Source: Sycon ciliatum | Taxonomy: Eukaryota; Porifera; Calcarea; Leucosolenida; Sycettidae | Assembly: GCF_964019385.1 (NCBI RefSeq) | Contig: NC_088651.1 | Location: 6,404,196 to 6,468,195, forward strand | Length of the DNA: 64,000 nt | Reading direction: 5' to 3' | Shown: one piece after another, positions 21,723-32,934 of the stretch | Position numbering within the stretch: position 1 is the stretch's first letter | Layout of the letters: every line of letters starts with the position of its first letter | Program-made: the position numbers and the translations under genes | Notes under the pieces: generated by a model | What the model was told of the DNA's origin: nothing | The model's input: only the letters and a program-made list of their open reading frames with translations | Database searches by the model: none

Positions 21723-21849
21723 GTTAGTGCATGGCAGGGAGGGCCTTATGGCTTGTTTGTGCCCTTCAGGGTAGCCCTCGGGCCTACGGCCCTCAGGCTA
21801 ACCTGTCGGGCACTAACAAGCCGTAAGGCCCTCCCTGCCATGCACTAAC
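21723..21849. repeat. Large hairpin element (copy 2)
   Basis: This is identical in layout to 11744-11870: arms of about 44 bp starting GTTAGTGCATGGCAGGGAGG and a small inner hairpin. Confidence 0.85.
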
Positions 21850-22126
21850 CTATAATTAAAACAAATAAAAAATACGATGGATACATTGGCAAGTTCTTGT
21901 GCCTTCATCAACGTTTGCATGCATAATTTCGACGCCATTGCTTACTAGACTGCAATAAAATGGGTAGAAGTAGTTTCCTGATCTCCAGTAAAAGGTAGCA
22001 ACCAGTGGCCATCACCGAAAGACCTTGAACTACTAAAGAAACAAAGAATTCAAGCTTCAATTGGCAAACCTGTCGTAGCATTTGGACACTTTCTGTACTA
22101 CTTTACTTCGTAGTAGATTTGGTACT

Positions 22127-22354
22127 CGAACCGTATGCGCAACGGATCGGGAGCTGGCTCACCGCCGATGTCTTGCGAGGTCTTGCGGCGCCGATTTTGC
22201 TTATGTGAACCATCCCTGACAGCCCAATAACCCTGTAAACCGAACCGTATGCGCAACGGAACGGGAGCTGGCTCACCGCCAATGTCTTGCAATGTCTTGA
22301 GGCGCCGATTTTGCTTATGTGAACCAACCCTAACAGCCAATAACCCTGTAAACT
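22127..22354. repeat. Two tandem 114-bp units (copy 2)
   Basis: This is the counterpart of 12148-12375, with a few single-base differences. Confidence 0.75.
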
Positions 22355-22489
22355 GCATCCTTGTTATCCATACTCCGAGCTGTGAGTACCCAGTTGACTG
22401 TGAGTGTGGGCGCAGTTCAACCCGCGTAAAGAGTCTTTTTACCAGCGCGGATCTCGAACTCGGGACCTCATCATGTATTGTGTACAATT
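22337..22489 (-). mobile_element. SINE, inverted partial copy (copy 2)
   Basis: This is the counterpart of 12358-12510. It differs from it at only a few positions. Confidence 0.6.
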
Positions 22490-22593
22490 GCCGCGAAATG
22501 AAAAGGAGATTGCAGGCATGTACAGTTTGTGAGCTAAACGTCGCCACTGTTGCGTGCATGACATGCGCACAAGTGTACATGGTGTGGAGAGAG

Positions 22594-22605
22594 TATAATA
22601 TAAAG
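22594..22605 (+). promoter_or_regulatory. TATA box of lectin gene, copy 2
   Basis: TATAATATAAAG lies 110 bp ahead of the ATG at 22715, as in copy 1. Confidence 0.6.
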
Positions 22606-22714
22606 AAGCGACCTAACGCGAGTAATCTTCAGAAGTCGATCATCAAAACAGTATTTCCCTTTCTCCGTTCAATAATACGAAGGAACAGTTTGTTCTCGAA
22701 CCAAGAAAGAAATC

Positions 22715-23365
22715 ATGTTTCGTTTTTCATTGGCTCTCGCATTGTGTATGACATTCATGACAGCGGTGTCCAGCCTTCCCTCGCTGAGGAACTCCCAAAC
22801 GTTTCCCGATTCGTATGAAGATGCTGATGGCCTTGAAAGCGTGGATGATGCTGTAAAGGTTGACGAGCAACATTCCCTTGGCAATGAAGACATTGCAAGT
22901 GTTGAAGACACCAGACTGGCTATGCTGCATGCAGGAAAACGGTCGACGTCGAACACAGCTCCAACCTCAGTGGAGTGCTGCGGAAACTCAGAGTATGGTC
23001 TCCTCATCTACCGTTTCGAAGCAATTCCTATGAACCGCGAAAATGCTATCAAGAACTGCCAGCGCAATGGTGGAGAACTGGCAGCGCCACTCAACATGAA
23101 GGAATTCATTGTCCTGGAGAACTTCGTTCGTCCCCTGCTTCAATCGCGTCATGCTGCCTATATTGGATATAATGATGTTGAGGAGGAGGGTAAGTTTGTC
23201 GACAACAACGGACACCCAGCGGCGATCAACAATTTCCGTACCCATGAACCAAACAACGTCCACAACGAAGACTGTCTGGTTATAACTGCGGATGGAAAAT
23301 TTAACGACATTCCATGCTCCACTGGACGCACATCTATCTGTGAATTCAGAATTCATGGCTATTAA
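22715..23365 (+). CDS. Secreted C-type lectin domain protein, copy 2
   Basis: This 216-aa protein is identical to the product at 12736-13386 except that residue 137 is Phe instead of Leu. It has the same signal peptide, acidic pro-region with GKR at 74-76, six-cysteine lectin domain and EPN motif at 178-180. The promoter and leader are also duplicated, so both copies could be expressed and would raise dosage. This copy keeps its original 3' flank, whereas copy 1 has a LINE 88 bp after the stop. Almost no divergence means either a very recent duplication or gene conversion. Confidence 0.9.
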   Translation: MFRFSLALALCMTFMTAVSSLPSLRNSQTFPDSYEDADGLESVDDAVKVDEQHSLGNEDIASVEDTRLAMLHAGKRSTSNTAPTSVECCGNSEYGLLIYRFEAIPMNRENAIKNCQRNGGELAAPLNMKEFIVLENFVRPLLQSRHAAYIGYNDVEEEGKFVDNNGHPAAINNFRTHEPNNVHNEDCLVITADGKFNDIPCSTGRTSICEFRIHGY

Positions 23366-23453
23366 ATTAGCAAAGCCTTTGAAGTTTGAACTGAATTTTG
23401 TCTGTTCCTTCACGATGGCTTCGATTATCTGTACGAACACCGACTACAGTGCA

Positions 23454-24959
23454 TCAATTGACTTGTACGCCCTTCTTTATTCAGACCTAACTTCTCACTG
23501 ATTATTTTGTGGTGCACAAGTGGATAATGCAAACACTCCCTAGGCTGACCTCTCACTGTATTTTCTGTCACGAACGTAGCCTCTCTTGCATAACACTATC
23601 ATAGTTCATCGTCTTTGCGTCTTCATCAACCTCGATCCCGCAGATTAGTTAGCTCTTCGGTATTCAAAATAGATCTCGCTTGCCATCCTTGGTTCTTATT
23701 GAATCAGGATCACTATTCCTGATCCATATGTATTCATCACAGTCTGTTCTCACTTAGTCTGATCTGCATGTGATAATGATGCCTGCACCAATACCATAAC
23801 ATTCTGTAGCAATAACATAGTGATTGCGTCAGACCGCATGCTTACCTCCGTCGAAGTGTGACTGATTGTGTATGGAACAGGTCAATATTACTGTACGTCA
23901 ATACGTGAGGTCTGTGTATTAGGGAGGACAACGTATTATTTTGTGAGGTCAAATCATTGTGTAGGAGAAAAAGAGTTGTGGGGCCCCTATTATGGGGTCG
24001 ATATTGTACACGCGGAAACATGTGGGATGGGAGGTTCATTTTAACATTAAATTTTTGTATTGAGCATAGTATGATAAATGTATACCATACATTTATACAC
24101 GTGTTCGTGACGCACTAGAATACATGTACATGCAGGATAGATAGATTAGAGTCTATGTAATTGCCTTCCTGCCACCCTTCATCGCTAGGCACCGGCGGAT
24201 AATGCCGGCTTAATTATTGGCATAATTTGGAAGCATAATATGAGGATTTTACGAGCATAATGCGAGAATCCATGAAAGCTTAATTCCTTGATTTCTCGAG
24301 CATAATCCACTGGAGCCTATTCATGGCACCAAGCGATGCCAACAAGTCCCTTCAATTCTCCTACGAAGATCTTTAGTGAGCATATTGACCAGGGGAACTC
24401 AAATATTACTAATATTTTTATTCACTTCTCGTTTGGAGACGTAACGTTTCTCCTCGCTCTCCTTCGGGAGAGTGAACGATTTTCATCAAATATAGAGTGA
24501 ATAAGGGAATGGAGTGAGGGATTAGAGAGCATTTACGGTCAGTTTCACGGAAGTCGCGACTGGCAGCTGTTAGACTGCTTGGTCACCCGGAGCTCCGTCA
24601 ACGCGAGCATACAGCTGAAGCGAACGGTTCGCCGAGGTTGTACTGACGATTTGGCGGCGGCTATCAGAGTTCCACGAGATGCAAATCTTCAGTATCAGAA
24701 ATTCCATTACAACACTGGCAACGCACCAGATGCAGAATGTTGGAATGTGTGAGTCTGCCTTGTTCTTACTATTATTATGTCATGTAAATACTGTTACATC
24801 AAGGGCTTAAGATGCAGCAGCTGAGCCAGATCAGCCAACTCTCGGTTGATGGACTCCGTGCTGCAGCTAGCAGCACTGGCACCAGCCGGAAATATTTAAT
24901 ATTATTTTTCCGCCGATACCCGTTACTTCCAGTTCTGTCAAGTGCATGCCTGCAATCTA
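23454..24959. other. No gene seen; non-coding part of copy 2
   Basis: This matches 17319-19449 minus the solo LTR. From about 24325 to 24760 it is also related to 27600-28410, with an inverted repeat around TATTCACTTCTC and the LTR-leader-like block AGCTGTTAGACTGCTTGGTC. No gene is recognised. Confidence 0.5.
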
Positions 24960-25273
24960 TTGCCAGGTGATCACTTTTTACTTTGTGTTATTTTGCTGCC
25001 AAACTGTTCAGAACTTTTCAGCCCCGATCTGTCCATGTCTACATGTCGGCCATCCGCAAACTTCATGATTGTGGAAGTTGGATTTACCTACCCTTCGGGC
25101 CCAAGGACTCTTCTCGCAAGGCTCCTGTCGGGCATCGACAGGTCATCATTGACACAACGTCATCGTCTGCTGATAACCACTCAATTACTCAGGGAGATTA
25201 GCCGGCATGTTGCCTTTCCATGTAAATGTATGTGGCACCCTGATGACAAGGCCATGCTAAGGGCAAACTGACT
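24960..25273 (+). mobile_element. Fossil tyrosine-recombinase fragment (copy 2)
   Basis: This is the counterpart of 19450-19764. It is broken, with the same N-terminal-domain motifs. Confidence 0.5.
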
Positions 25274-25480
25274 GCTTGATTTTAGCTGTACATTACCGCA
25301 GTCAGTCTAGCCCCAATCGTATTTCACTATTACTCGCGTGTCATAATTGGGGATATGGGCTGCTCCAGCTGCTCCGCCAAATATCCCTGATATGCCAACT
25401 AGACGAAAAGTGTGTTCTGAGCCTGTATCACGTTTATAAACAGGCTCATAGTAAAATAAAATTTAATAATAAAAGTCTTC

Positions 25481-25556
25481 ACTACAGAACAACAAGGACA
25501 ATCAAGGCTTGTTTGCTGCTACTTTAAGTTTCATGCTTACGCAATCATCAGGCAAC
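25481..25556. mobile_element. 76-bp insertion with 15-bp target duplication
   Basis: ATAATAAAAGTCTTC is present on both sides (25466-25480 and 25557-25571) but only once in copy 1 (ending about 19971). The inserted bases are nearly the reverse complement of 2303-2371. A target duplication of 15 bp is in the range made by LINE machinery, so this may be a very short retroposon. Filler DNA copied during break repair is the alternative. Confidence 0.75.
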
Positions 25557-25924
25557 ATAATAAAAGTCTTCAAAAAATCAGGGTTCACGTGACACTGGGC
25601 TGGAAGCCGAGTGTCAACTGAAAACCAAAACACATGCAATTGCCAACATGCATGTACATGCATGTACATGTAACAGCAACTGCAAGCCAGATCTACAGAC
25701 TCCGCGCAGGGAGGAACAGGAGAAACAGAGGTAACGCTTCCGACTCCGAGAGCTTCAAATAGCAGCGGACAACACAATACATGAACCTTGCGTGTCACCT
25801 TGCGATACCGCAAACGGGCACCTATGGATGCACAGTACAGCACAGACTCAGTGCATGCACGGCGTAATAATAAATGGAGTACAATAAAACCGACAACGGT
25901 CACCTTGCACCCTATGCAGTAGTA

Positions 25925-26205
25925 TTAGTTACAGAGGCGGTACCAAAAGCCAACAAAAAAACAGGGTACAGGGTACGTGCATAGCGCACCCTCCAATGGC
26001 ATGGATGCTGGTACCTCGTCAGCCACAGGCTGATCAGCTACTATGTTGGCACTGCTGTCAGATTTCTGTTGGGATTCAGAGCAGATCGTGACATGATGGT
26101 GCCCCATGCGAGAACACACATTACACTTGCGGGTGGCCTTGCACTGAGTTGACCGGTGACCTGTGCGCAAACACACAAAGCAAAGCTTCTGTTCAATCAG
26201 TTATT
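25925..26205 (-). mobile_element. Fossil BEL/Pao gag zinc-knuckle region (copy 2)
   Basis: This is the counterpart of 20325-20605, with the same paired zinc knuckles. It is an isolated broken fragment. Confidence 0.6.
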
Positions 26206-26379
26206 CTTTCCGCTGTGCTACTGTTGTGTATTTCGTGCAGCTCAGGTCCAGGTGAGATCCGCCGCAGAATGCACATCCTCTCATACTGCTGGCATTCCAG
26301 TTACCGCTTCCTTCTCGTGAACTTGCATGCGCCAGTCACCAGTGCACCTGCAGAATAGTGAGTGACATCTTCTGCTGTA

Positions 26380-26700
26380 CCGTATTATCTCTAATATAAG
26401 CACAGTCTCCAATAATAGCACGTCTCCAATAATAGAACACCTTGGGGCGGCATTGAAAAAATGAAGTGCTCAGTCTCCATTATAAGCACACTGCGTAAAT
26501 TCATTATCTGTACCGGCGAAAAAAACCCTGAAATGTGTGTGTCATACATGAATTTGGCATGGCAACATGCCTCTGAAATGAGGTTGAAAATAATAATGGA
26601 ACAGTCTCCAATAAAGGAACGTCTCCATTAATCATGTTAATAGCACGGGGCGGAGGTACATTGAAAAAATACAGGACCGTGCTTATTAGAGATGATACGG
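26380..26700. mobile_element. Tc1/mariner-type MITE, 321 bp (copy 2)
   Basis: This is the same insertion as 20785-21105, flanked by TA and with the same CCGTATTATCTC termini. It was duplicated together with its host segment. Confidence 0.9.
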
Positions 26701-27119
26701 TATATGACATGTAGTACCGCCTGTGTCTGTCCGCGGATGTGGAAGGTTGCGTAAAAAACGCGCGGATCCAAAAACCATAGAAACTCGCTGCCATATGCGT
26801 GGTCTCATTTCCAAAAATGTTTAGAACAAACTAGTTTGCGTCTGAATAGTGAATAGTGTTCTTCATAGCATGTCAGCCCACGATTGATTGGACTATTCTT
26901 GAAGCCACAGTTGTCCGCAGAGCTACATGTACATGTAGTTGCACTTCTTATGCTGATACAGTAGTTGTAGTTGCTCAAAATAATTTGGCAATGAAATACA
27001 TGTAATATTTTTACTGAAGTATAAAAGAAATCAAGTAATGAATAGAAGAAGTGTTGTTTTCTCTTTTCCATGTTGACCTCTTACATGCATGGACACCTTG
27101 GTATGGGGATACACATGTA

Positions 27120-27387
27120 CATGGCCCGCACACAAATGCTCGTACTCGTTCCCAGGATACAGCTGCCTTAGTATTACCTACTGTACATATTGGGTATGGA
27201 CTGCGCTCAGTGTCTTTTCTGGCGGCAGGTCGGTGGAACACTCTTCCTCCAAACTGTCGTCAGGCACAATCTGCTGGTACTTTTGCTCACCTCACAAAGA
27301 TTCACCTTCACCTAGGGTTCCCTGTAACAAGGCCATGCCTGTTGGGACTCCCCTAGTCAAATAATAAATACTACTACTACTACTACT
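27120..27387 (+). mobile_element. 5'-truncated LINE 3' end
   Basis: The + strand keeps the C-terminal end of a LINE polyprotein (the SFLAAGRWNTLPPNCRQA pattern), a short 3' region and a (TAC)n tail. ATGTA at 27115-27119 and 27388-27392 is a likely 5-bp target duplication. The related repeat at about 1000 (inverted) reads through without the insertion. Only about the last 75 codons remain. Confidence 0.65.
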
Positions 27388-27833
27388 ATGTATTTTGTTG
27401 TACTTATGGCCACTTGCAACTTGCAAGTACGAAAAAAGGCACAATTTTCCGAACTTTGAGGCTCCATAAGTACAACAAAGTGAATATACATGTACATGTA
27501 TATCACCGGATGCCAAAGCATAATATGAGGATTTTACGAGCATAATGCGAGAATCCATGGAAGCATAATTCCTGGATTTCGCGAGCATAATCCGTCGGAG
27601 CCTATTCATCGCACCAAGCGATGCCAACAAGTCTCTTCAATTCTCCTTCGAAGATCTTTAGGGAGCATAGTGCCCAGGGGGACTCAAATATTATTTAAAA
27701 TATTTTTATTCACTTCTCGTTTGGAGACGTAACGTTTCTCCTCGCTCTCCTTCGGGAAAGTGACCGATTCTCATCAAATATAGAGTGAATAAGGGAATGG
27801 AGCGAGGGATTAATAGAGAGCATTGACGGTCAG

Positions 27834-28151
27834 TGTTGTAGTATCCCTGCCCGACCAATACGGAAGTAGTACGGAACTAATACGGAGCTTTGGCTGATGT
27901 GTATTTAGTGTATCTCCGTATGTAAGCGTACGGCGTCTGCTGCATAAAAGCGGCTGCGCATTTCTGTTTTGATGAAGATGAGATTTTGATAATAACGAGC
28001 TATTCAACCTCCAGGTGTGCACCGGAGAGAAAGTCAGTTATTTTGCCGTTTCTTCTTTCACTAATAATTATATCTCAGGTGTGTACCTGAAAGTAGAATA
28101 AAAGTAATTCTTGTTGATTTCACCGCGCCTACCACTCGGCTACCCATTACA
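27834..28151 (+). mobile_element. LTR fossil followed by tRNA-Leu-like primer site
   Basis: The 318-bp sequence begins TGTTGTAG and ends CATTACA, has a TATA-like CATAAAAGC and an AATAAA near its end. One base later comes TGGTGGCAGCGGTGGGATTC, the exact complement expected for a tRNA-Leu 3' end including CCA. This is the arrangement of a 5' LTR and primer binding site. No partner LTR or coding part is found nearby, so it is a remnant. In copies 1 and 2 the equivalent place (about 19034 and 24543) lacks this LTR. Confidence 0.65.
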
Positions 28152-28152
28152 T

Positions 28153-28240
28153 TGGTGGCAGCGGTGGGATTCGAACCTACGCCTCCGGAGAGACTGGAGG
28201 AAGTCGCGACTTGCAGCTGTTAGACTGCTTGGTCACCCGG
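28153..28240 (-). other. tRNA-Leu-like sequence (extended primer site or tRNA pseudogene)
   Basis: Read on the minus strand, the 3' half matches a leucine tRNA well: variable-arm TCTCTCCGGAGGC, T-arm GGTTCGAATCCC and acceptor CACCGCTGCCACCA. The 5' half resembles a D-arm (GACCAAGCAGTCTAAC), but the 5' acceptor strand does not pair and the anticodon arm is disrupted. It is therefore not a working tRNA gene. Its place next to an LTR suggests that reverse transcription once copied deep into the primer tRNA. Confidence 0.5.
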
Positions 28241-28469
28241 AGCTCCGTCAACGCGAGTATACAGTTGACGCGAACGCTTCGCCGAGGTTGTACTGACGAT
28301 TTGGCGGCGGCTATCAGAGTTCCACGAGATGTAAATCTTCAGTATCAGAACTTTCACTACAACACTGGCAACGCACCAGATGCAGAATGTTGGAATGTTT
28401 GAGTCTGCCTTGTTCTTACTATTATTATGTCATGCAAAATACTGTTTTCCACCCGAACCTTTGTTTGAA

Positions 28470-29233
28470 ATATTATTGTATTTTAGAACGAGGTCTGTCT
28501 CGTTGTCCAGGAAACGACCAATCAGCGACATTCCCGCCAAGGGCCTTATCAGAGTTTAAAGCCCGCTCAATCGTTATTTTACTACTCTTGATGACGCGTC
28601 GAGGGCCTTGGATTAGTTTAAAGCCCGCTGAATATACTCTAAACTGGTGCGTACAACTCCCTGTATGCATTATAGTACGGTGCAGATAATGAACTCTGCA
28701 TAAAATGTACGGTGTACTACTAAAAGCTACGCATTTCAGAAGTGTGTACGGTTTTTGCCTCCCGTATTCTTTCATCTGTACGAATTTCCTTTGTCAACAG
28801 CTTGCGGAAACCTATAAAAACCGAAGATCGAAGTCATTAGAGGTATCGACAAGGGGCTCTCAAATCCCCTAAATAGCTCCACAAGCTATGAATAAGAATG
28901 AAGCTCGCAATAAGAGCCCAGCATTTCCTTTGCTTATATTCTACTTTTAGTAGTCCTAAGTGGTGCTGAGTTACCATAACTTACCAGAAGAAAATATTCT
29001 TTCATACCTCACCAAGTCTCTCTCCACACAAACCACAAACTAGCCAATATAATGGTACACAAGCATGATGGAAGTGAGATAATGCATGTAACCTCGTTCT
29101 AAAATAGTTAGTGCATGGCAGGGAGGGTCTTATGGCTTGTTTGTGCCCTTCAGGGTAGCCCTCGGGGCTACGGCCCTCAGGCTAACCTGTCGGGCACTAA
29201 CAAGCCATAAGGCCCTCCCTGCCATGCACTAAC
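28470..29233 (+). repeat. Third, diverged copy of the 11110-11873 repeat
   Basis: From ACGAGGTCTGTCTCGTTG to the closing hairpin at 29107-29233 this matches 11110-11873, with visibly more substitutions than separate copies 1 and 2. It shows that this roughly 760-bp block is a dispersed repeat in its own right, ending in the hairpin, and is older than the tandem duplication. Confidence 0.8.
29107..29233. repeat. Large hairpin element (copy 3)
   Basis: This is the same stem and inner loop as 11744-11870, with a few compensated and uncompensated changes. It forms the right end of the 28470-29233 repeat. Confidence 0.8.
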
Positions 29234-32200
29234 CTATAAATACAGGTACATGTGTGTAGCTTTCGACTTCGTAGTTATCGGCTGTACTTTATTAGACGAA
29301 TTGCGGAAAAAATGTTTTGATGGCGATTATTATTACTACATAAAGTTACTTAGTATGACAATCAATAATGTGATATGATCTGGAGCACTATTGTTTGGTT
29401 TTAGTCGTAAACATCGTGGAAAAGTTCCTCCCACTCCCTTCTTCCCTGTGCAATCTCGCGGAGGGAGAGGAGATCAGATATCGTTTTGAGTCCCCCCCCC
29501 CCCCCACACCCCACTCTCTGCAGGTCTCGGGATAGCACGATAGGCAGAATAGTTCTTGGCCCTCGTCTCCACACTCCTTCACCTGGTAGTAGTTGATCAT
29601 AGCCGCCATAGCAGGACATCCATCAGGCATTCGCAGTATAATGGCCAAGCAGTCTCCATCGAACAAAGTCACTTATGGGTTGTGCTTTGCACCTCTTGTA
29701 ATTGTAGAGAGCAACATTGCTTATTCAGGCTATTGCGTGCGGCCACCTGATCGATGAGATAATGCAACTGCCATCGATGAAACGAGTCCCGTTGGGCCTC
29801 AGCGACTGACGTGGGTGCCCAGGTGGCGGTGTTGTACAGTAGGAATCAATCTACAAAGTTCAAGTGGGCCTCAATCCACGTTGGAAAGTACCTGCACCCC
29901 AATAACTACCGAGGAGCTCAGCCGCACAACATCAGTGAAGTTTTCTTCATTATTTTACGAATGCTGCAGCAATACGCCCAGTGAGAAGGCAGAATTTGCC
30001 TGTGCTTATGGTGAAGTAAAATAAGGCTAAACAAACAAACAAGACAACCAGCTGTCACTGGAGATAGCGGTCTACTGGAGAAGCAGTAGTCCATTCATTC
30101 ATTATGAGGTGGTTCAAAACTGGATAGCCTACTGCCGTACTTGTACTTTGTGCAGCAATGACTGGGTACAAGAGCATGACGCATCACGGAAACCAATACG
30201 ATTATCGTCTGGTTCTCACCTGTTGGATTTGTGGCGGCTTTTTGGAGTGGTGACGTTTCGCAATACCCTCGAAATAACATTGTCAGTCGGAATCATTCCT
30301 CGTTGTTTACAATCAATTGATGCAACTATTAGCCTTAGGTACATGTGACACAACGTATGGTGATGTGAAGGAATTTTGTAGCTTCTAGAGTCAGCGAAGA
30401 CAACTCAGGTTACCTTTTAAGGCGAAGCAGCTTTCTTTTTCCTCTACACTTTGCGATCTACTTCGACGGAGACATAATTGAATAGGACATGTATTGCAGA
30501 CGTTTGGCAGTACTGCATGGCTGGCATGTAAACACAAAACCCACAGTACACCATTGCTGCAGTGGTGTTACCGTACACACACACTGGCCATAGAAAATGC
30601 ACCCATATACTGTACTGCAATTGCTTAAACGAACGCATCAGCACTACAGGACCCTTGCATGCCTGGACAGTGTTCATATTGGCTTCGGCAGACATGAGGT
30701 GAACATTACACAAAGCACTCAGTTCCATATTCACTCCCTGATAACCCCTTTCCTACCCACATAGACAGCCATCCGCTTCGAAGTCGTTGAAGTCTTTGTG
30801 AAACATTTTCTCGGACTTATAATTGTAGGACACATGTAGTTCCACAGCACATGTACATGTATGTTTCTTGCATCATGCATGCAACCGCTAATTGAAAAGA
30901 TCAATTATGCGCCAGTTCTAGCGATCCAGGGGAATGATGAATCTAATCATTCAAACCTGTAATCTCCACGTTGGACGGTATCACGACACAGTCATCAAGC
31001 TCCAAGACACACAGTGGAGTAGGCTAGGAGCGATTACAGTGCATAGGACGTCTCCCAGTGGTTCAGAGCAGTAGCGCCGTAATTGAACATCACTTTCAGG
31101 GGATTCAGCACGGAAAGATTAGGCATTATTAACTCGTTCTTACCTGTACGATTTGAACCGGTTCCCCATTCCTGTTCTCGTTCAATGCCAGTCGAACAGC
31201 GCAGGGCCTACGCATGCCAGGTGAATGTACAGTACAGGTGTGGTGGTGATACTGTTGCTAATGATATTGTAAAAGTGTCATTAAAGAATGCAGCAAACAC
31301 GTATAGCCCGTAGGTGGAGTGAACGAGGTGCAAACATACAGGATTAGACACTCACAATACATAGAACGCATGTACATGTACATGTACTGCCGCTGGACAC
31401 GGCTAAGCATCGCGCGCCGCATGGCTGAGCTCAGTGCTCGGTATACCGGCTAGTCTAGTAAAACACAGAAGAACCTCTGTTTCCGTCGCGATTTCCGTCG
31501 CGTCGCGATATCTCTGAGCCTGAGCCACGCTGACTGTATTGCGTGTGGGTGGGCATGCGGATCAACCATGTCAACGCGCTCTGATAGCCGGTACGTACAG
31601 GAAAGCCCAAACGCAAAGGCAATCACAGTTGCGGGGAACATACACGCGCTGTACTGTTTGTACTCAGAACGAAAAAATAGTTAATATTTGGAAACGCATA
31701 CCCAATCTCTTAGTACATTTCGCGCTGAACTCTGCATACCTTCCATGCACTAAGCACTGGTACTCTGGTACGGCTAGCGGCCCCATTCTCTGCCAATACA
31801 TGTATGATCCACTTTAGTGACGTTCTCGCACTCACTCATACCCAGCTGTTTAGTAGTCTAGATACAGTGCAACGAGTGTTAGTTTCCAAGATCTGGCTGT
31901 GCTTTCCATTCTTGCTGTGCTTTCCTTTCTGGCTGTGCTTTCCTTTCTTGCTTAGTTCTCAAATTGTTGCAAGTTGTCTCCTCGTGGTGGACACATTTCC
32001 CCACATCTCCCTCCCATTATTACAATTCTCACGATATTCGCATTCATCAATTTACCAACACTCCACTATAATCAATCAACAAAAAGTAGGGAGCATAACT
32101 AGCCTCGCTGACCTTCAAGAGCATTTTCAATGCATCCAGCCTTGGGTATCACACCCAACACCAGCACTGAAAGGCTCTAGTTTCTCCTCCCTCACTTCCC

Positions 32201-32840
32201 TGTGCCAACCACAACCTATCGCTGTCTGTTGTGAGTGTTGTGCGTGTGCTTCAAAATAAATTGCGCAATTCCTAAATTCTATTTTCTTCTCTCTTGTTGC
32301 ACCGCTCCGTCCACCAATCAGTAAACTCTAACAGCCCTGGCCACAAGTGCTACTTCAAGGCAATTCAAATCGAGCAGGCGTGATGTGACAGCCTGGCCGT
32401 ACGTCATGCTACATGTGCATGTAGGTATTTCTACTAGCATACGCCATTCACGCCAGCATGATCTTGAGAGGATCAAGACCTGGCTGTTCAGTTTGGCATT
32501 CTTGTTCCACCTCATATTCACACTACCCACATTGAGTGGGTAGCAAGCAACACAGATACGCTTACAGGTACAACGGTAACAGTCGTCGTTCTGTCCCTCA
32601 GTCCGTTCGGGAACTTTCCTTCGCAGTTCGCTGATGCCATCCGGCATCCGCTGGGCTAGTTCAGCTCTTGCTCGGTTGGTTCACCCATCGCCGTGCCAGC
32701 GCCTGAATGCAGTGTCAACAGGAACAGAGTGTCAATATATGAACTATACATGTACAATGCGGAGGTCGTGGTTCAGCACACTAACACACTCTACACAACA
32801 AGCTATACAAATACCCTTGGTCACACACCAAACAATACAA
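29234..32840. other. Long stretch without a recognisable gene
   Basis: I find no supported gene. There is a C tract near 29492-29506, short unrelated open frames (for example minus 29388-29672 and plus 31804-32259), and an 18-bp tandem repeat of the type CTGTGCTTTCCTTTCTTG at about 31899-31955. TACATGTACATG words occur near 30850 and 31370. The end of this stretch is the upstream region of the peptide-precursor gene. Confidence 0.45.
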
Positions 32841-32848
32841 AACGAAGA

Positions 32849-32856
32849 TATAAAAG
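32849..32856 (+). promoter_or_regulatory. TATA box of the peptide-precursor gene
   Basis: TATAAAAG lies about 30 bp before a plausible transcription start near 32880. It is followed by a leader that ends in a consensus donor CAAG|GTAAGG at 32934/32935. Confidence 0.65.
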
Positions 32857-32879
32857 GCCAGCATTAGACTCAGGTGTCT

Positions 32880-32934
32880 TCACTAATCTTCGTACCCGAA
32901 AACTTTCGCTCGAGAAAATCAATTCCTGGCCAAG
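32880..32934 (+). other. Untranslated leader exon of the peptide-precursor gene
   Basis: The start is inferred from the TATA box. The 3' border CAAG|GTAAGG is a strong donor. It would be joined to the acceptor TTTGTTCCAG at 33279, with the next exon (33280-33368) carrying 22 bases of leader and the ATG. There is no ATG in the leader exon. Confidence 0.5.

Larger units (their letters stand above)
21200..26797 (+). repeat. Tandem segmental duplication, copy 2 (with lectin gene)
   Basis: This is the second unit, beginning in the middle of the dispersed repeat (equivalent to 11221) directly after the right end of copy 1. It lacks the LINE and the solo LTR and has its own 76-bp insertion at 25481-25556. 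Substitutions relative to copy 1 are few (about 0.5 percent or less by eye). Beyond 26797 the sequence continues like copy 0 (8735 onward), showing that this is the original right flank. Confidence 0.9.

Noticed and set aside
28153-28240. Functional tRNA-Leu gene on the minus strand
   Set aside because: The 5' acceptor strand does not pair with the 3' strand and the anticodon arm is disrupted; its position after an LTR suggests a primer-site origin.
29388-29672. 94-codon minus-strand frame
   Set aside because: It passes through a C tract and shows no recognisable domain; too weak to call.
31804-32259. 151-codon + strand frame with repeated LCFPF
   Set aside because: It contains an 18-bp tandem repeat, no signal of conservation and no family resemblance.
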